From: Rattus norvegicus
Lineage: Eukaryota; Chordata; Mammalia; Rodentia; Muridae
Assembly: GCF_036323735.1 (NCBI RefSeq)
Contig: NC_086029.1
Location: 14,245,816-14,309,815 of the forward strand
DNA length: 64,000 nt
Direction: 5' to 3'
Of this stretch, positions 22,841 through 35,307 are shown piece after piece. Both the position numbers and the translations under genes were made by a program. Every line of letters starts with the position of its first letter. The first letter of the stretch is position 1. The notes under the pieces were generated by a model, which worked only from the letters and a program-made list of their open reading frames with translations, searched no databases and was not told where the DNA came from.

Positions 22841-25800
22841 ATTAACATTAATGTAAGTTAACGGAGAAATTAAACTAGAGATTTTGGACAATTTTTCAAA
22901 GGATGTCTGTCTCCTTAGGCAAGGTCAGTCTTAGCACTGGCTTCATCAAGCATAGTTTCTATCTTATTTTGATGATATGCATCCAAGAGGGTATGTGCTA
23001 TTTTTTTTTAACTTTTAAAATATCTCCCATTGCTGTGGTATTTTTCTATTCTTTTCTACTCAGCCACTTTACTTCCTAGAATCCAGTTTTTATACAAAGG
23101 CAGTTAATACTAATTACTGGTGGGAGGCATTCAGCATTTTCTTGCACATAGTCCATCAGTATTAGGTAGCATAGGGCTGAGGGCTGAGAATTGATGCTAA
23201 TGTGTGATCAGTGGGTTAGGACTTTTGATTGTCGTTTTCTTTTCTGATGATGAACTTGCCCTGATGCTGCACTATTAGGTATATCTTGTGGTAATATTTA
23301 CTTGAAATGTTAATTTCTAGTATTCAGATGTAAATATTTTCTCCTTTGTTGGAAAGACGTGAGGTATTTAAGATAAGTTTCCCCAAGTCATTTCAAGAGA
23401 AGATTCAACCAAGGGTAAAATCACTGAAGTGTTGGAAATTTGTATTGTGGTTACTTGTCATTAGGTGTGTATGTGTTGGTGATATAAAAAACATTTCAAT
23501 GAAGATAAGTTTAGGCTCTAGAATCCAGGTTCAACTACTTTCTGCCTTTCCCTAAGCTGAACCACAAAATTCTTTGATCCTCTTCTCTCCACTAATTACC
23601 CGGTTATTACCCTGTTCCAAAGCACATTACAATTCTGTTCAGTGTCATATGGAGTTTTTTAGTTACATGAATAATTGAAGAACGTTTTTTACCCTCGTTG
23701 CTTGAGAGACATTAATTTTAAATTTTCCCCTTTAGTTTTGAAGGTAAAGATTTATTTCTAAACTGTTATTGTTAAAAATAAAAACTATTTTGGCTAACTA
23801 TTATTATTGTTGTTGTTTTCGTCATTATGATGGGGAGTGTGGATTCATTCACCACGTTTGGTAGAAATAGTTTGAGTTGTTATATTTTGACTCCATATTT
23901 AAAATCCCTGATAAATATTTTTGCTACAGGCAAAAGGGCATGAAATATCATATGGCCAATGAAACCGATGAAGTAATTATTTTTATTGATAAAGCAGCTA
24001 TTTTTATTTTCTCTCAAGTGACCTTTCTTCAAAACAAAGTGGCACATTCTTTTTCTCTAATGACATCACTGGAACAAAAGACGTTTAATAACAGACATGA
24101 TCTCCCTTGATGTTAGTAAAGTGATTGTCCAAGGAAATATATTGTGGGGTTTTAGGTTTCTATTACATATTTAAGGGGTTTTTGAGAAAAAAAACCTCAC
24201 TAAACTGTCTAGGAAATTGACACAAACACACAGCTAATGTGTTAGAGAGGACAAAACACAGGAGCGCTACAAAGACTTGGCTTCTGCGGAAGTCTTAAGA
24301 ATCCATCACTCCCTGCATGTCAAGCATTTTATTGCCTGCAGGAAATCTGGAACCTAAGAGTGAAGGACTTTCTCTGACCCTGTAATCAGTGTGGCCCATT
24401 CAGTCAGCAGGGGAATGGAGTGAAGTTTTCAATGTCACTACTTTCACTTTTATTTGACTAAATTATGGTGCAGAATTTCCTATTTTATTGTGAGTAAAAA
24501 TGTCCTCAAATATTTTCAAATTGTTTTCTATTTTTGTTGTTGTTTTGTGTTTTGTTTTGTTTTTGTCTTTTGTTTTTAAATTGGCTGTCACTTTATTTAT
24601 GACAGTATTGGTCTACTGAAGTGTATGCTTTACAAGTTACTGATCCATAGGCTAAAATTGTAGTACAGGTGCTCACAGAGCAAAATATTCTTGTTAGCAT
24701 TCTGAAAGTTCATCTGCATAATGATGCTGATGTGAGGATATAGAAAGATGCAGATAAGCATCCTAAATTTGGGTAGTGTTCTGGGTGGAAAAGTGGGCCT
24801 GTTTCTGTGATCTTAAGATTCTGAGGAAGTAGGAAGATTTCCTGAAATTAAAATGTAGACAATATTGAGTAATCAAATAAAGTATCAGTTACAATTTTTT
24901 TAACTCAAAATGTAATTTCCTGGTTTAAAAATATTTAACTATTACAGGTGATGCTGTGACTTCCAAAAACTCAAATCACCTGAGTACACTCGAACATAGG
25001 AACTAGTTTCATACTTTACCTCATTCTCTGCTTATGAACTGGAGTTCAGATGAACTTATAAAATCATATACAGCTAATACATTTAGTATTATAAAGTAAG
25101 CTGAAGTTATTAGTTTCATTCATTATTATGAAACAATATTCAAAATAGTAAACACTAAAACTGCTCACAGGGGAATTCTAAATTTTTTCTGTCATGTTGT
25201 GTTTTGCGGCAACTCTGAAATCTCTCTCTTAATGTTCTTTAGTCTATGATAGGTGATGCAGCCTTGATCGCCTTTGTGTATCATATATTCATTTTGTTAA
25301 GTATATTTGAATGTGGAAGCTTCAGAATTTGCATCTGTATCTCATTAATCAGCTTTCATCTTTTCAGGTGTTAATGATGTAATTACTGCCAGGTGCACAG
25401 TCTGGCTTCATGGACCCTTATTAGTTCTGCCTCACGTTATTACCATTCTGATCTGGCTCTAATTGCATTTTCTTGGCTACCAAGAATTCTATAGGACTTC
25501 TTACTGCATTACCATGATTACATGCTCTGTAGATTGCTGAAACTATATAACTGGGTTGAAAGAATAGATGGGAATAATATGTCTCCAGAGAAAAATAACA
25601 ACACGGTGTCTTTATTATTTCTCATGTTATGACAAGCCAATTCCTGATTTACTGAAAGGGAAAAATGTTGCTTTTTATTTTTACCTTTTATGTGATTTAA
25701 TTGAGATCCTTCCCCTTTTTTTTAAAGGTAATCATTACTGTTTTCTATAAAGAAAAGAATTATGTGGCCCTGGTTCAATCTGGGCTGTCGTATGTAGATA

Positions 25801-26121
25801 AAGCTGGCCTTGAACCTATAAAGAACTGTCTATCTCTGCCTTGCAAGAGCTGGGATTGAAGGTAAGCACTACTCTAGAAGGTCTAGGAGAAATTCTTGTA
25901 ATTTTTCTAATTTATGGATATTTTTCATTGATTCTGGTTTTCTCATCTCTAACATCAACAAATTATCTGTATATAATCTACCTATCATTTCATACACTTA
26001 TCTGTGCTTTCATCTCCATTTTTTTAGAAAAATATCTACCTTATATTGCCTTAATTTTATACCTACCTATTCATTTACTTGAGGATGGAATGCTATAAAT
26101 GATTGCTAGAAAACATATACT
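22841..26121. other. AT-rich DNA, no gene recognised
   Basis: Apart from a diverged B1 fragment at 25763-25872 and a T/G-rich low-complexity patch at about 24530-24585, nothing could be identified. Open frames in this interval are short and lack recognisable motifs. Confidence 0.55.
25763..25872 (-). repeat. B1 SINE fragment, minus strand
   Basis: The plus strand reads gtggccctggttcaatctgg, aagctggccttgaacc and gagctgggattgaagg in order. This is the antisense of the B1 body (ctgggattaaaggcgtg in the consensus). It is diverged and lacks a clear poly(T) end. B1 derives from 7SL RNA. Confidence 0.7.
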
Positions 26122-26457
26122 ATTATTGATGGAAGTAGGTCGTAGGCTCCAACAAAATCACAGCACACAACAGGTCTCATGTGCGAGTTTTATTAAGAGG
26201 AAGAGGTGCAGAGGCTGCCTCTAAGGAGGAAGGAAGGGAACAAGGCATGGGGAAGAGGAAACGTGGCATTTTATCTGGATAGTGGCACACAACAGGACAT
26301 GTGACGGGGTGGCATCATGTCACCTCTGGGCAGCTAATGATAATAAGTCTTATTTTCACTGAGTCCCTGGAAGCTGGCTGTGAAGATGTCTGATTAGCAA
26401 CACTGTCATGAAGTCCTTTTCGGCTGTCTGTGGCTGTGCCTGATTGCTACCAATTAT
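26122..26457 (-). mobile_element. Solo LTR of an endogenous retrovirus-like element, with 5-bp TSD
   Basis: The LTR proper is 26127-26452 (326 bp). It starts TG and ends CA on the plus strand and is flanked by the 5-bp direct repeat attat (26122-26126 and 26453-26457). Read on the minus strand it has an AATAAA signal (complement of 26189-26194) followed by about 60 bp of R/U5-like sequence, giving the usual U3-R-U5 order. No internal gag, pol or env sequence lies next to it, so it is a solo LTR formed by LTR-LTR recombination. A 5-bp duplication fits class III (ERVL/MaLR) elements better than class II, but I cannot name the family. Confidence 0.75.
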
Positions 26458-29056
26458 TAAGTATTCTTCAGTACACATTTGTCTCTCAAAGTTCTTGCAA
26501 TTGTATTCATGCTCAATGTCGTAATATCTCCTGGATGTTCCTTTTAATTAGGATATTGAAAGATTGTCAATTTTCATTGTTACTTTTTCAATCATCAGTA
26601 TATTTTTTACTTTTCTTTACCGTGCAGTATGCCTTGGAAAAGTGAAAGGAAGTCACTGTTTTGAGTAGTATTCTTGGAATCTTTCTCAGTTATTTACTAA
26701 GAGTATGATATTCAATTTTTTTCTTCTGAGAATAAAATGAAACAAAAGAATCCACCAAATCAGAATATTTATTTGATTTATCCATTTGCATTTTAAAATT
26801 ATCATTTGATTTTCTTTCATTTGTTTTTAAGGCCAGTGACATAGTTTCCATATTCCTGTACTCAATACCCACAAGCCATCTCAAGGACTACAGATTGGTT
26901 TCTAAAGACAAACTATCTATATTCTAAAATTTACTCACTTAATTAAAAGTACTAGTTTTAAACATAAGCATCATCATAATTCTACATTAATATATTTAAA
27001 TAAACTGTATTTATTATCATCATTCCATATGATTTTTCTTAAATATTTAGTACCAATCTGAAACAAGGTATAATCTTTCTCTACTTTCTTTAGGTGTCCT
27101 GGTTTGTTGTCTTGGGTATGTCTGTATGCCATTGTCTGAATTGGCAGTTGGGAGAAACATGGTGGCTTCTTCCTTCCTCTGCTCAGCCTTGCCTGGTATT
27201 TTCCCTTACGTTAGATTGAGGTTAGGGGTTTGGGATAGAGGTAAAACATGATTTCATCACACATAATCGAGGTTATGCTATCAAAATGATTTATCACCTT
27301 AGATGTTGAACTTGATCTTGTAACTGAGGCAGTGCCTGTCAGGTTTTTCCACTGTGAAGTTCTTTTTTTTTTCCTTTAAGATGCTGTACTGGTTGAAAGG
27401 ACAACACTCAATACAATATTCTTATAAGATGTCTGGTTTTACAATTCACCTCCTCAAAGACGGAATAGCTGAATAAATAATTTGGTATTCTGCCTGATGA
27501 AAGTATCTCTTCCTCATTGTGCAATTGTTTGCATGATAATTCATGTATATAGATATGGGCTTAGAGGTGTTTGATTTTGATCTTTATTGTCATATCAGGC
27601 ATAACCAATGAGAATACTTTCCCTTAGCCCTTTCTTGCTTATTTTATGGTGCTATAAAATACATCAGACTAATTGTATGCATTCTCTGTTCAGTCCTATA
27701 ATTGGCTCCTACTTCAAGAAGCCCTGGTTCCTCTTCCTTAATTCCCTACAATTTGAGATAATTGATGTATGAATCTGTTCTATATTTTATGAATATAATG
27801 TGTAATGTTCGCTGTGCTTGCTATAATCTGACATGTCCCAGATTTTGACTGGCCACACTGCTTAGGCTGGTTTCTCACGTTTGTTCCACTGTGACTAAGT
27901 TCATTATTCATTTAAATAAGGGTGTTGTTGTCAATCCCAGAAAACATAAATTCTCCAGGAATATAGAATGAAACCTCACAAGCATGCTGAAAGCTTATTG
28001 GCAGAAATGGAAATATTATAAAGAGATTCCTGTGCCTTCCCTTTAGCTATCAGAGTATAATGTAATACATTCAAAAGGACATAGGATTTGCCTCAGGAAT
28101 GGTACACTAGGAGAAGGAAATAGCTGTAAAGGAGAAAGAATCTTTGGTGCCAGCCAGATGGAGAGATAGCCCCTTGGAAAGCAATTTCACACCATTCTGA
28201 CAACTTCTCAGACCACTTTGCATGAGATAATCAGAGCCTAGACAATGTTGGTGAAGAGAGTTCTTCCCAGACCTGCTTACATAATCAGACCTTTTATTTT
28301 CTGTTTAAACCTAAACCTCTTGTCAGGATCTTTAAGGTAGATTTAAGGGGTTAATGGGTCTCTTCCCAATGTGACCACATTGGATACATTTTCTTTTTTT
28401 TGGTTTTTAGTATTGTTTGCTTCATTGGCTTGCTGAGGAAGAATGGGTCATCCTGGTTTCTTGGGGTCATGAGGTTCCCAGCTCTGATGAGACAACTCAA
28501 GCTACAGCATAATATCTTTCTGAAAGTATGCTGCTTGAACATTCAGAATAGATATATATCCACACCCCTGGGGATTTTCTTCTTCATTAAGATTTGAGGG
28601 TACATGTTCTGAGACTAGGAGAAAATACGCATCTTCAGGTAAAACAAGGAAAGGAAGATTCTCACTCATGGTCACTGTAAGGAGACAGAAACATGTAGAA
28701 AGAAGGGATAACCACAGGCATTTCTTGTTCTAGCAAAGATATTGGACTTTTCATAGAATTAACACTCCAGATGGCAGTTTGAAATTAATAGTCTAGTGAA
28801 TACTCCATAATTGTCAAATGTGGAAAGAGGTCTTTGTGTGCATTAAATCCTTAGAAAATAAAAAATTGGTTATGCTATGAAAAGAATTCAGTTTTATTAA
28901 AGTATCTGTAAGGAAAGTATTTCAGAAATATCTCGCATTAACTTTGCTTAGTGACAAAAAATGTATACCCGGTATCAACATTACAAACAGAAATGTGTCA
29001 AATAAGAGGATGAAAGCTGTAACAGTATTTGTAGGTAGAGAGCTATGTGAATTTTG

Positions 29057-29058
<2 letters not shown>
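26458..29058. other. AT-rich DNA, no gene recognised
   Basis: I looked for SINE boxes, LTR ends, exon-like blocks and long frames and found nothing I can support. The open frames at 26690-26884 and 28351-28597 are short and unremarkable. Confidence 0.5.

Positions 29059-29095
<37 letters not shown>
29059..29095. repeat. (AT)n microsatellite, left of a truncated L1
   Basis: About 18 AT units are followed by a short tacatacacacatac transition. It lies 60 bp upstream of the L1 fragment and mirrors the longer (TA)n tract at that L1's 3' end. Confidence 0.95.
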
Positions 29096-29099
<4 letters not shown>

Positions 29100-29153
29100 C
29101 ACACATACAAGTGGGTGTAGATCATTTTATGAATGAGCAGATGTACTTTTCCA

Positions 29154-29973
29154 TCTCTAAGATAAAGAATCAACAAATGGGATCTCATAAAACTGCAAAG
29201 CTTCTGTAAGGCAAAGGACACTGTGGTTAGGACAAAACGGCAACCAACAGATTGGGAAAAGATCTTTACCAATCCTACAACAGATAGAGGCCTTATATCC
29301 AAAATATACAAAGAACTCAAGAAGTTAGACCGCAGGGAAACAAATAACCCTATTAAAAAATGGGGTTCAGAGCTAAACAAACAATTCACAGCTGAGGAAT
29401 GCCGAATGGCTGAGAAACACCTAAAGAAATGGTCAACATCTTTAGTCATAAGGGGAAGTGCAAATCAAAACAACCCTGAGATTTCACCTCACACCAGTGA
29501 GAATGGCTAAGATCAAAAACTCAGGTGACAGCAGATGCTGGCGAGGATGCGGAGAAAGAGGAACACTCCTCCATTGTTGGTGGGATTGCAGACTGGTACA
29601 ACCATTCTGGAAATCAGTCTGGAGGTTCCTCAGAAAATTGGACATTGAACTGCCTGAGGATCCAGCTATACCTCTTTTGGGCATATACCCAAAAGATGCC
29701 CCAACATATAAAAAAGACACGTGCTCCACTATGTTCATCGCAGCCTTATTTATAATAGCCAGAAGCTGGAAAGAACCCAGATGCCCTTCAACAGAGGAAT
29801 GGATACAGAAAATGTGGTACATCTACACAATGGAATATTACTCAGCTATCAAAAACAATGACTTTATGAAATTCGTAGGCAAATGGTTGGAACTGGAAAA
29901 TATCATTCTGAGTGAGCTAACCCAATCACAGAAAGGCATACATGGTATGCACTCATTGATAAGTGGCTATTAG
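29154..29973 (+). pseudogene. L1 ORF2 C-terminal fragment, frameshifted
   Basis: It encodes the C-terminal RT-flanking region and the cysteine motif (CWRGCGERGTLLHCWWDC) of ORF2p. There are two overlapping frames, 29223-29510 and 29458-29973. The change of frame is caused by one extra base near 29452-29461, where this copy has aaggggaagtgc and the intact copy has aagggaaatgc. Apart from that, similarity to the full-length copy is very high. Confidence 0.88.
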
Positions 29974-30696
29974 CCCAAATGCTTGAATTACCCTAGATGC
30001 CTAGAACAAATGAAACTCAAGCCGGATGATCAAAATGTGAATGTTTCACGCCTTCTTTAAAAGGGGAACAAGAATACCCTTGGCAGGGAAGAGAGAGGCA
30101 AAGATTAAAACAGAGACTGAAGTAACACTCATTCAGAGCCTGCCCCACATGTGGCCCATACATATACAGCCACCCAATTAGACAAGATGGATGAAGCAAA
30201 GAAGTGCAGACCAACAGGAGCCGGATGTAGATCGCTCCTGAGAGACAGAGCCAGAATACAGCAAATACAGAGGTGAATGCCAGCAGCAAACCACTGAACT
30301 GAGAATAGAACCCCCGTTGAAGGAATCAGAGAAAGAACTGGAAGAGCTTGAAGGGGCTTGAGACCCCATATGTACAACAATGCCAAGCAACCAGAGCTTC
30401 CATGGACTGAGCCACTACCTAAAGACTATACATGGAGTGACACTGGACTCTGACCACATAGGTAGCAATGAATATCTTAGTAAGAGCACCAGTGGAAGGG
30501 GAAGCCCTGGGTCCTGCTAAGACTGAACCCCCAGTGAACTAGACTGTTGGGGGGAGGGCAGAAATGGGGGGAGGGTTGAGAGGGGAATACCCGTAAGGAA
30601 GGAGAGGGGGGAGGGGGGAGGAGTATTTTTGCTCGGAAACCGGGAAAGGGAATAACACTCTAAATGTATATAAGAAATACTCAAGTTAATAAAATA

Positions 30697-30700
<4 letters not shown>
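29154..30700 (+). mobile_element. 5'-truncated L1
   Basis: L1 homology starts at about 29154 (ctctaagataaagaatc), equivalent to about 20065 of the full-length copy. It covers the ORF2 C-terminus, stop, 3'UTR and the start of an A-rich tail (aataaaatatata). The tail merges into a (TA)n tract. No convincing TSD was found; the flanking AT repeats may hide it. Confidence 0.88.

Positions 30701-30704
<4 letters not shown>

Positions 30705-30754
<50 letters not shown>
30705..30754. repeat. (TA)n microsatellite grown from an L1 tail
   Basis: About 25 TA units start in the A-rich L1 tail (aataaaatatatatgtg). Microsatellite birth from retrotransposon poly(A) tails is a known route. Here the tail-to-repeat transition is visible. 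Confidence 0.93.
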
Positions 30755-30756
<2 letters not shown>

Positions 30757-33700
30757 TGTAGTGAGTTGTATCAGGTTGTCTAAATAATGACAGCATGACA
30801 GCATTGACCGCACAGGGTTACATAATTGAATGGACTCAAAGGAGTCCACAGAGGACACTAATGTAAGGCTTCAATAAAAGTGAATAAAGAAGGACAAAGA
30901 AAACAAAGGAAGGCATCAGGGAATCTAGAAACTTCCAGGTGCAGCTCCCCAGGTTCCTCAATTGGTCACCTGGGATGCACTTTGGTTTTTGGATTGCAGA
31001 GCTTAAGAACATATGCAAAAATCTTAATTTAAAGACAGCTTGGGCAAAAGTTTCCAGCTGGCTTTTTCCCTTTCACTGGTGTAGCTTTACCAGGATGTGA
31101 GGTAGCTTTAACTGGGCATAAGTCATGTTCCTGGTGATCTCTAAACAATAGTGACAATTTAGGCCCTACAATGGGGAATTTCAAATGATACACAGTACAC
31201 TGTAGTTTGCTAGCTAGCACAGCCATCCCCTTGGAGAGAAGCGAAGGCAGTCCTAGCCCAGCTGTGCAGTCACTCTACTCTATGCAATGGTTGGCAACAG
31301 TCCCTGCTGTCACTGCCTGCAGGCCATGTCTTAGCAAGAGGAAACTGGAGTGGGCTGAGTTCTGAGCTATTGTCCTATCTCCTCTAATGATAGGAAATGA
31401 ACGTGACATTGGGCTTCTAGCTTCCACATTTGCTTTCCTGTTAGTCTGAGCTTCTAGGAAGAAAAGTCATGCCTTAACTCACTTATTACAAATAAATGTC
31501 CTAGGAGGGAGCTCTTGCCTCTAAATGGGACATTTGTATTACGATCCTCCAAGGCCCAGGAAACTTCACCAAAGAGTGGCAAAGAAAATTTAAAAGCCAG
31601 AAGCCGGGAACCGGTAATTTCCCGACATGGCATGGCTGCTTGGGTTCTTTATAGATGTGGCTACTTGCACAACACCTAGATAACATAGGACCTGCACACA
31701 TTTTATCATGCACAGGGGACAGGCTCATGTGGCCACACCCTGCTCTGAGGGACTATGACATGTTAATATGTGCTAAGGGAGAAAGTGGTACAGCCCAAGT
31801 TCTAGTAAATAACCCCTGACTTGTTCTCGTGTTTGTGTAAGCCATTATACTGAAACTCAATGGAGGGGAAAAAACTGTAAATTGCTCTTATTCAGGTGAA
31901 GTAGAGTTCTAGCAGCAGAGAGATAGGGCTACAAGATGATAAAGGGAGAAAATGTCCCAAATTTAATGCATATTTTACATGAAATATACATGGAATTACA
32001 ATTTTATTCTATTTTTTTTTAGACAGATTCTCATTATCTAGCTCTGGTTGTTCTGTAATTCATTATGTACACCTGGCCAGTCTTGAATTCACAGAGATCC
32101 ATTTGTCTCAGTCTCAAGAACTGGGGGCAAAGACATATACTATTACCTCCAGTTGTCATCAAATAATTTTAAAAAGAAAAAAACTAAAATAGGTATCATA
32201 GGAAAACTAGGAACTGTCAACATCATAACCTTAGGCACAAGAAGGGACTTTGAATTCTTGAACTACAAGCTCGGAACAGGGGTAGTTGGCATGTGGTGAG
32301 CTATAGCCTTCTGATCCATCATTACATCCAGTGGGCATTCCAGTGGTTTTGGAGCGTGATGCCTAAGTGAAATCTAGAGTATTTTTATGCAGTTGTGCTG
32401 CTGTATTAACTTTATTTAGTGCTGAGTTTGCCCTTAGTCGCTCATAATTACATTCCATAGAATGAAATTTTAAACAGACCACAGTGCATGTGGTGGCGCT
32501 GAACCATAAAATTTACTATCTGTGCATGACATTTTAGTTTTTACATGGGGATTCTTAATTTTTAAATAAGATAGAGAAAACTTGATCGATAAAATATTTT
32601 GTCAGGGCATGTCAGGGTCATTCTAGGAGAGCTGGGCAGGCTCTCCTTCCTGAGGCAGCCATTATGTTGTCTGTGAAGGAACCTGGGAAAACAGTGAAGG
32701 GAAGGATATGGGGCATCTCTCTGACAGTCTGCATGAAATGGAACACTGTTCTTCTTTTTCTCTCCACTGAAACTTATAACAGTCACTTCTGGTTTCCACA
32801 TCGTTGAACTAAACTAGAATTATATCAGTGACAGCCAATCATGTCATCTGTCAGCTCCTATAGCTGAAACAAGCACTTAGAAGCTGCCGTTTCTTTACAC
32901 CATTGTCTCCTCATGGTAACTAAATGGATGACAAACGCCTGGCATCTTTTTTCCAATTTTGATCTGTCTCCATTACTTAAGGATGCCAGCTTACTTCTGT
33001 AGGCCAGCATGTTAACCACACAAGAAGTGTCTGTCTAACCAATCCCATGTCCCTCTTGAATATCTTATCCTTTTCTCTTAAGTCATCTTGAATTTCAGAA
33101 AGAGAAAAATCATTTAGAACAGTACCCACTTTTCCAGGTGAGGACAGTTATCCATGGGAGATAGGGGAGTTATACCCCATGTTGGAAGTAATAGTCTTAT
33201 GGGAACCAGATTGGTTCTCATGGGTCATGACAATGATTAACAGATTAACAATTTATCTCACCCTTTTGCAGGGCCGGACCTGACATAAAGAAGAGTGAGT
33301 CCACACCTTGACCAGTTTTAAACCTAACCACAGTATCATTATCCCGAAGATGGATACAGTCTCTAGACTCCTTATTTATTCTCTTCCTACTGTGGCCAAC
33401 TTGAATCAATCTTCTTACTCTGCTTTTCCCCATTACTCACACCCTTAATTGCTGTGTTGGAACCAGTGGCTGAGCTTCATTCATTGGGGTTTTTAACTCT
33501 ACAATCTCCAGCTGCATAACTGGTTGAACGTATTCCTTATGATAAAAGTCATTTTGAGGAAGAATCCTAGTATAAGCAGTTTCTGTCCTGAGCTTCACTG
33601 GATGATGTGGGATGGATGATTGGCTGTCACAGGCTCAGTAGGTCTGAGGAAATTTATTTTACATTTCATGTAATCAGGTTCAGTGTTTTACTTTCTTTCA

Positions 33701-33989
33701 TAAAACTTTTGAGACTTACAGAGAATCCAATGACTAAAGAGTTGTGAAGAAGGGTGACCCAAAGAAAGACTCCTAAGAACCCCTTATACCTCCTGCCCAG
33801 GGAGGATAATCTTAGGTGGCACTAACTATGATGGGTGAATTGTGATAGAGAGATAGGAAAGATGAGCACACTGTGGAAAGATGGAAAAGAAAGCAAAGCA
33901 CAAAAGTTAGTATACCGTGGAGAAAGTTAGAACTGGAGTCAATAGTGGTGAGGAACAGGCAAATATAAGGGGCCTGTTCAACCACTACA
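30755..33989. other. Unassigned DNA with one B1; no gene
   Basis: The interval has slightly higher GC than its surroundings. A diverged B1 lies at 32012-32150. Minus-strand open frames at 31029-31226 and 33245-33433 have no motif I recognise. The stretch 33090-33550 could be old retroviral-like internal sequence, but I could not support that. Confidence 0.45.
32012..32150 (-). repeat. B1 SINE, minus strand, diverged
   Basis: It begins with a T-run and agacagattctcattatcta (consensus antisense gagacagggtttctctgtgt). It continues with gctctggttgttctgtaatt and cctggccagtcttgaattca and ends near an aactgggggcaaagacat block. The order and spacing match antisense B1. Confidence 0.75.
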
Positions 33990-34639
33990 GGTCACAGTGA
34001 AATCCTGGCCCAGGATGCCATGAAGGGCCATGTCTATGTAGTGGTCCTGCTGAAGATGATGTCTGTGTCAATGTCTGAAACCCAAGTTACCACAGAAAGC
34101 CAAGGGTGTCCAACATCTGGGCTGTATTGGAGGCCACACAAATATTTGTGGTAGGGGAAAGGTGAGCCAGCCCATAGAGCCTGGCCATTGTCTGCTATGG
34201 TGTGCCAAGGGCAAGGAAGAGATGCTCTCCAAACTGTAGCTCCTTGCCACCTGTGGCAGGTAGATGGGCTGGCCCTGAGGACATGAGGACTAGAAAGAGC
34301 TGCCTGTGTCCCCTAACCTCACCTCACCAGATACAGCACCCAGAAGTCTGTACCTCACCTGGACAGCACAGTAGAGATGGCCCTCATGTTGTGGGGGTGA
34401 GTGTCCTGGCCCAACGGCAGGAAAGTAGGAGAGCTGATTTTGTCCCTTGACTGCTGCAGCATTGGGTAAGCTAGGGGAGTGCCAGAGAGCTCACCCTGGT
34501 GGTTTGGGCAAAGGAGAGCTGGAACGTTCACCAGCTCAGTTAATATACAGGGCATTGAGTGGGCCCAGTTCTAACATCAACCCCACCTATGAACTACAAG
34601 AGCAAATTAAGGAGCTTCTCCTACATATCAAAACTTTAA
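33990..34639 (+). repeat. Left part of an older Lx-like repeat, split by an L1
   Basis: This GC-richer segment does not match the L1 5'UTR that follows. Its right edge (tatcaaaactttaag) appears to continue at about 40147 (gttaagggtctctgtg) after the inserted L1. The right part ends in an Lx-type L1 tail at 40475. Both parts therefore look like one interrupted repeat. The family name is inferred from the tail only. Confidence 0.5.
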
Positions 34640-35307
34640 GATCTCAGCCCTTGGGAGAGAGAGCTCACCGCCTGGACAGATGGACACTCCTGAGACTGCA
34701 GAGCAGGAGAGACCACCAATACTGCCCACGCCTGCCCACATCCCTGGCCCAAGAGGAAACTGTATAAGGCCTCTGGGAACTGGAAGAAAGGGGCACTGGA
34801 GCTGCAGGTCCCCCACGCTCCAGACACCGCCCGGACAAGAAGGGATCGAATCAACAGTTCCCTGCAACCAAATCACATGGGAGGGAGAGCTAAACCTTCA
34901 GAGGGGCAGACACGCCTGGGAAACCAGAAGAGACTACACTCTGCCCACATTTCTGTCTCCAGAGGAAAACACCTAATGCCATCTGGGACCCGGGTGCACG
35001 GGGTCTCCCAGAAAAGGCATCAGAGGACCTCCTGGTTGCCGCCCTCACCTAGAGCACAAAAGCAGTCCCCCCAGGAGCAACTTGAGCCGCATAACCACAG
35101 GTAAGACCAACTTTTCTGCTCCAAGTGACCTGCCTGGTTGACTCAGGACACAGGCCCACAGGAACAGCTCTGTGTCTTGAACATTCTGTTCCCATAACTG
35201 GCTGAAAGAAAACAGGAAAACAGGTCTACAGCACTCCTGACACACAGGCCTATAGGACGGTCTAGCCACTGTCAGAAATAACAGAACAAAGTAACACCAG
35301 AGACAAT

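Noticed and set aside
28922..29449. 175-codon minus-strand frame
   Set aside because: It is an antisense shadow of L1 ORF2 joined to an (AT)n tract.
31029..31226. 65-codon minus-strand frame with ordinary-looking composition
   Set aside because: No recognisable domain and no splice or transcript evidence could be seen.
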